Positions 60,338 through 64,000 of a stretch of 64,000 nucleotides of DNA are shown piece after piece (positions within the stretch are counted from its first letter, which is position 1; every line of letters begins with the position of its first letter). Below the pieces are notes generated by a model. It saw only the letters and a list, made by a program, of their open reading frames with translations, made no database searches and was not told where the DNA came from. A program made the position numbers and the translations under genes. Source of the stretch: Petrocella atlantisensis (lineage in GTDB: Bacteria; Bacillota; Clostridia; Lachnospirales; Vallitaleaceae); contig NZ_LR130778.1 in NCBI RefSeq assembly GCF_900538275.1, positions 434,001 through 498,000 of the forward strand, read 5' to 3'.

Positions 60338-61986
60338 GTAATCAGATCGTCGATGGGGGCGCCAGGGGCTACCATTGGGTATACCATCTCATCCATGTGA
60401 ATAACCACATTGATGATGACCGGTCCTTCCATCTCGAGTGCTTTCTTAAGTAGTGGTTCAACATCTTCTTTTGTGGTTATGTTAACAGCCTTACATCCAA
60501 AAGCATCTGCCAAGCTGTCATAATTAATGTCTGTCAGATGAGTAAAGGAATAGCGATTGTCGTAAAAAATAGTTTGCCATTGACGTACCATGCCTAAAAC
60601 ACAGTTGTTGATGACCATGACTTTGATTGGAAGATTGTACCTGACGGCTGTTATCATCTCATTCAAATTCATTCTGAAACTACCGTCACCGGCAATATTA
60701 ACAACCAATTTACCCGGATTACCTGCTTGAGCACCAAGTGCAGCGCCTGTACCATATCCCATGGTACCAAGACCGCCGGAAGTGATAAACATTTTTGGAT
60801 CTTTAAACTTGTAGTACTGTGCTGCCCACATCTGGTGCTGGCCAACTTCCGTTGTGATGATGGCATCGCCATTTGTCAATTCATAGAGTTTCTCTATGGC
60901 ATATTGTCCGGTTAATCCTTCTGGGTATACCAAGGGGTAATTCTTACTGATTGTCTTGATTTCTTCAAGCCATGGTTCATGATGCTGTTTGTGCAACATA
61001 GTATTAAGCTGCAAGAGTATTTCTTTGACATCACCAATGACAAAATGATCCACACTTACATTCTTATTAATTTCTGCTGGATCGATGTCAATATGAATAA
61101 CTTTAGCGTTCATGGCAAACTTTGCTGTATTTCCGGTAACACGGTCACTGAATCTGGCACCTATGGCAATTAAGAGGTCACAATTTTGCACGCCAATGTT
61201 GGAAGCCTTTGTGCCATGCATACCAATCATGCCTGTATAGAGCTCATGTTGGCCTGGAAATCCGCCCATACCCATTAAGCTACAGGTTACCGGTGCTTGT
61301 ACCAACTCTGCAAAATGAACCGCTTCCTCTTTTGCATCTGAGATTGTAACACCGCCACCTGCAAAGATATAAGGCTTTTCGGATTCTTCAATCATTTTTA
61401 CAACTTTTTCTAGATCTTCTTGAGTAAAGTTTTTTGTTTCTCTAATAATTGGTCTAGGTACCTTATATTCATATGGTGCTTTGTTAATTGAAACATCTTT
61501 AGGAATATCAATGAGTACCGGTCCCGGACGCCCTTCGTTTGCGATGTAAAAAGCTTCCCGAATAACATCTGCGAGATCATTCACATCTCTAACAATATAG
61601 TTATGTTTTGTTATGGGTGCTGTTACTCCCGTAACATCAATCTCCTGAAAGGAATCTTTTCCAAGAAGACTTACCAGCACATTGCCTGTTATGGCCACCA
61701 TAGGGACTGAATCCATGTAGGCTGTGGCTATACCTGTTACCAAATTGGTTGCACCAGGGCCTGATGTTGCTATACAGACACCTGTTCTTCCTGTACTTCT
61801 TGAATACGCGTCTGCTGCATGGGATGCGCCCTGTTCATGAGACGTTAATATATGCGTAAAATTATCTTTTTGTCTAAAAAGCTCGTCGTAAATATATAAT
61901 ACCGCTCCGCCTGGGAAACCGAACACTGTATCTACACCTTGCTCTTTTAAACATTCCATCAAGATTTGTGAGCCTGTTAATTCCAT
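60331..61986 (-). CDS. ilvB: Acetolactate synthase, large (catalytic) subunit
   Basis: Thiamine-diphosphate enzyme that makes acetolactate or acetohydroxybutyrate, the first common step to branched-chain amino acids. The catalytic Glu is in SHEQGASHAADAY (about residue 51), and the ThDP motif GDGSFRMNLNEM ends in VINN (about 440-468). Length (551) fits the anabolic form. No small regulatory subunit gene (ilvN/ilvH) follows. The stop codon lies within a 32-bp direct repeat. AGGAGG lies before the ATG. Confidence 0.96.
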   Translation of the reverse strand: MELTGSQILMECLKEQGVDTVFGFPGGAVLYIYDELFRQKDNFTHILTSHEQGASHAADAYSRSTGRTGVCIATSGPGATNLVTGIATAYMDSVPMVAITGNVLVSLLGKDSFQEIDVTGVTAPITKHNYIVRDVNDLADVIREAFYIANEGRPGPVLIDIPKDVSINKAPYEYKVPRPIIRETKNFTQEDLEKVVKMIEESEKPYIFAGGGVTISDAKEEAVHFAELVQAPVTCSLMGMGGFPGQHELYTGMIGMHGTKASNIGVQNCDLLIAIGARFSDRVTGNTAKFAMNAKVIHIDIDPAEINKNVSVDHFVIGDVKEILLQLNTMLHKQHHEPWLEEIKTISKNYPLVYPEGLTGQYAIEKLYELTNGDAIITTEVGQHQMWAAQYYKFKDPKMFITSGGLGTMGYGTGAALGAQAGNPGKLVVNIAGDGSFRMNLNEMITAVRYNLPIKVMVINNCVLGMVRQWQTIFYDNRYSFTHLTDINYDSLADAFGCKAVNITTKEDVEPLLKKALEMEGPVIINVVIHMDEMVYPMVAPGAPIDDLITE

Positions 61987-61996
61987 AGTATACCTC

Positions 61997-63655
61997 CTAT
62001 TTTAGAATCGCACCCGTACTTGCTGAAGTGACAAGTCTTGCATATCTTGCCACGTAACCTGTTGTAATCTTAGGCGCCTTTGGTACAAATGTTTTTCTAC
62101 GTTCTTCTAATTCCTGATCGGTTACATCTAATTCTATCGTTCCGGCCGGGATATCTATCTTAATCAAGTCACCTTCTTTGACCAGACCTATATTACCACC
62201 TTCTGCCGCCTCCGGTGAAATATGACCTATCGCTGCACCTTTTGTAGCACCACTAAATCGGCCGTCTGTCATCAAAGCTACTTTTTTATCCAGTTGCATA
62301 CCTGCAAGTGCAGATGTTGGCGCGAGCATTTCTCTCATGCCAGGACCACCTTTTGGACCTTCATAGCGTATCACTACCACATCACCAGCTACAATGTTCT
62401 CAGCATAAATGGCTGCAATGGCATCATCCTCTGAATCAAAAACTCTAGCCGGTCCACTATGAACCAACATCTCAGGTGATACCGCTGATTTTTTGACGAC
62501 ACAACCATCCGGTGCCAGATTGCCTTTTAGTACTGCAATACCACCTGTCGGACTATATGGATCACTAGCCGGACGAATAACCTTAGGATCACGGTTCACC
62601 ACCCGCATGATGTTTTCTTTAACTGTACGTCCATTTACTGTAGGTAAGTCTGTATGTATAAGACCAATACTGTCTAATTCTTTAATGACTGCCTGAATAC
62701 CCCCGGCATTGTATAAGTCTTGTATATGATGGGGTCCTGCTGGTGCTAGTTTACACAAATTTGGTGTTTTAGCACTGACAACATTTGCCATCTCAAGATT
62801 AAGCTCTACTCCTGCTTCATGAGCAATTGCTGGCAAATGTAGCATAGTATTGGTACTACATCCAAGAGCCATATCTACGGTTAGGGCATTTTCAAATGCT
62901 TTTGGTGACATGATGTCTCTAGGTCTTATATTCTTCGACAACATATCCATAACTTGTATGCCTGCTTGTTTGGCTAAACGAATACGTTCTGCGTATACGG
63001 CAGGTATGGTTCCATTACCAGGAAGTCCCATTCCTATGGCTTCGGTTAGACAATTCATACTGTTTGCGGTAAACATACCAGAGCAAGAACCACAAGTCGG
63101 ACAAGCCGAGTCTTCACAAGCATAAACTTCTTCTTCTGTCATTGTACCAGCTTTATAAGCGCCAACCGCTTCAAATACGGAATTAAGATCAATGTATTTG
63201 CCGTCTTTTTCAACGGACAACATCGGTCCGCCACTTACAAATACAGCTGGTACATTGATTCTAGCTGCTGCCATTAACATGGCTGGAACAACTTTATCAC
63301 AATTCGGTATAAATACCAGTGCGTCTAACCCATGGGCCATAGCCATTGTTTCAACGGTATCAGCAATCAGCTCTCTTGAAGACAAGGAATAATGCATACC
63401 ACCATGACCCATGGCAATACCGTCACAGACAGCGATGGTGGAAAACTCTAGTGGCGTTCCGCCTGAAATGAGTACTCCGGTTTTTACTGCATCTGCAATT
63501 GTATCTAAATGTATATGACCCGGTACGATGTCGTTTTGTGAATTGACAATACCGATTAAAGGTCGATTTATTTCTTCATTCGTATAACCCATAGCCTTAA
63601 ACAAGGATCTATGTGGCGCACGTTCAATACCCTCTTTGACTTGATCACTTCTCAT
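61997..63655 (-). CDS. ilvD: Dihydroxy-acid dehydratase
   Basis: Iron-sulfur dehydratase for valine, isoleucine and leucine synthesis. Conserved cluster cysteines lie in [10 protein letters not shown] and [20 protein letters not shown]; the active-site region includes [11 protein letters not shown]. Length (552) is typical. GGTGG precedes the ATG. The gene lies 10 bases upstream of ilvB, so the two form one unit starting at the promoter downstream of leuB. Confidence 0.97.
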   Translation of the reverse strand: MRSDQVKEGIERAPHRSLFKAMGYTNEEINRPLIGIVNSQNDIVPGHIHLDTIADAVKTGVLISGGTPLEFSTIAVCDGIAMGHGGMHYSLSSRELIADTVETMAMAHGLDALVFIPNCDKVVPAMLMAAARINVPAVFVSGGPMLSVEKDGKYIDLNSVFEAVGAYKAGTMTEEEVYACEDSACPTCGSCSGMFTANSMNCLTEAIGMGLPGNGTIPAVYAERIRLAKQAGIQVMDMLSKNIRPRDIMSPKAFENALTVDMALGCSTNTMLHLPAIAHEAGVELNLEMANVVSAKTPNLCKLAPAGPHHIQDLYNAGGIQAVIKELDSIGLIHTDLPTVNGRTVKENIMRVVNRDPKVIRPASDPYSPTGGIAVLKGNLAPDGCVVKKSAVSPEMLVHSGPARVFDSEDDAIAAIYAENIVAGDVVVIRYEGPKGGPGMREMLAPTSALAGMQLDKKVALMTDGRFSGATKGAAIGHISPEAAEGGNIGLVKEGDLIKIDIPAGTIELDVTDQELEERRKTFVPKAPKITTGYVARYARLVTSASTGAILK

Positions 63656-63750
63656 TTTTCCACCATGCCTCTCAAATTAATATGAATAATTATCGCCATT
63701 TCTATATGAAATCACTAATATGTTCTTTGTTGATACTTATTATCACTTAC

Positions 63751-63779
63751 ATTATAAACGGTTATGCATTGACTTGCAA
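63751..63779 (-). promoter_or_regulatory. Sigma-A promoter of ilvD-ilvB
   Basis: TTGCAA, 17 bases and a perfect TATAAT on the minus strand, 1 base beyond the leuB stop. The leader to ilvD is about 90 bases. I see no T-box or leader peptide and no clear CodY box, although ATTTC/GAAAT half-sites occur in it. Confidence 0.7.
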
Positions 63780-63780
63780 G

Positions 63781-64000
63781 TTATAGGTGCTCAAGAAGTA
63801 ACGCGCCCATTTTTTTGGTACCTACCAGTGTACAACCGTCACTCATGATATCGCCTGTTCTATTTCCGGCTTCAAGCACTTTAGCAACAGCATTCTCTAC
63901 AGCATCTGCTTCCGCTTCAAGATTAAAAGAGTACCTAAGCATCATGGCTATGGATAAAACCGTTGCAATAGGATTGGCCTTATCTTGTCCAGCTATATCC
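63781..64000 (-). CDS. leuB: 3-isopropylmalate dehydrogenase, C-terminal part (runs off the window)
   Basis: The last 72 codons translate as a LeuB C-terminus: [20 protein letters not shown] at the left edge, then [12 protein letters not shown] and [18 protein letters not shown], ending LLEHL. LeuB oxidises 3-isopropylmalate in leucine synthesis. The gene start lies beyond position 64000. It is upstream of ilvD in the same direction, forming a branched-chain amino-acid gene block. Confidence 0.93.
   Translation of the reverse strand, partial: DIAGQDKANPIATVLSIAMMLRYSFNLEAEADAVENAVAKVLEAGNRTGDIMSDGCTLVGTKKMGALLLEHL

Noticed and set aside
63690-63750. Possible CodY box or T-box in the ilvD leader
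   Set aside because: An ATTTC/GAAAT inverted pair is present, but it does not match the CodY consensus with correct spacing, and the about 90-base leader is too short and lacks T-box motifs.

Overview
The window is chromosomal DNA from a motile, low-GC Firmicute, most likely a member of the Clostridia (Lachnospirales or a close relative; this placement is inference). The signs are the Bacillus-type fla/che gene order, CodY, FliY in place of FliN, a DNPR-type (diaminopimelate) MurE, a GerW/YtfJ-type sporulation protein, strong AGGAGG ribosome sites, several TTG starts, and simple sigma-A promoters. Almost all genes are on the minus strand, so transcription runs from high to low coordinates. 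I see no tRNA, rRNA, CRISPR array, transposase or phage gene.

Region 1 (about 28.7 kb down to 1) is one very long flagellar/chemotaxis operon: flgB-flgC-fliE-fliF-fliG-fliH-fliI-fliJ-(ylxF-like)-fliK-flgD-(TIGR02530-like)-flgE-flbD-motA-motB-fliL-fliM-fliY-cheY-fliO-fliP-fliQ-fliR-flhB-flhA-flhF-flhG-pilZ-cheB-cheA-cheW-cheC, with cheD probably next beyond the edge. It encodes the basal body, hook and hook cap, export gate and ATPase, stator, switch, and the CheA/CheW/CheB/CheC/CheY signalling core. A PilZ protein inside it points to c-di-GMP control of the motor. The gene tiling is broken by a tandem 101-bp palindromic repeat between ylxF and fliK and by a small hairpin between flbD and flgE.

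Region 2 (28.9-38.5 kb) runs yifB/comM-dprA-topA, then codY with its own promoter and terminator. Next to it is a two-gene unit, a solute-binding lipoprotein followed by a membrane PAS-GGDEF-EAL protein, and then nrdR. codY directly upstream of flgB and downstream of topA/dprA resembles a shortened B. subtilis arrangement.

Region 3 (38.5-49.7 kb) is a compact division and cell-wall cluster: mraZ-rsmH-ftsL-pbp-murE-murF-mraY-ftsW-ftsQ/divIB-ftsZ. murD, murG and ftsA are missing from their usual places. mraZ has a textbook promoter followed by four GTGG boxes at exact 10-bp spacing, the expected MraZ operator.

Region 4 (49.9-64 kb) holds housekeeping and poorly known genes: lgt and, divergently, ychF; ytfJ and a DUF2953 protein; a DUF1461-like membrane protein with an unknown partner; an unknown 475-residue protein; a DUF2161-like nuclease-fold protein; an S1-domain protein; a DEAD-box helicase; ilvB and ilvD; and the 3' end of leuB. 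The intergenic gaps here carry a family of about 55-120-bp long-hairpin repeats that sit at or next to gene ends.

The window is mostly conserved core machinery. The most unusual parts are the intergenic palindromic repeats, the lipoprotein/c-di-GMP enzyme pair, and the unrecognised proteins at 54.6-56.5 kb. I do not see a clearly new multi-gene system.
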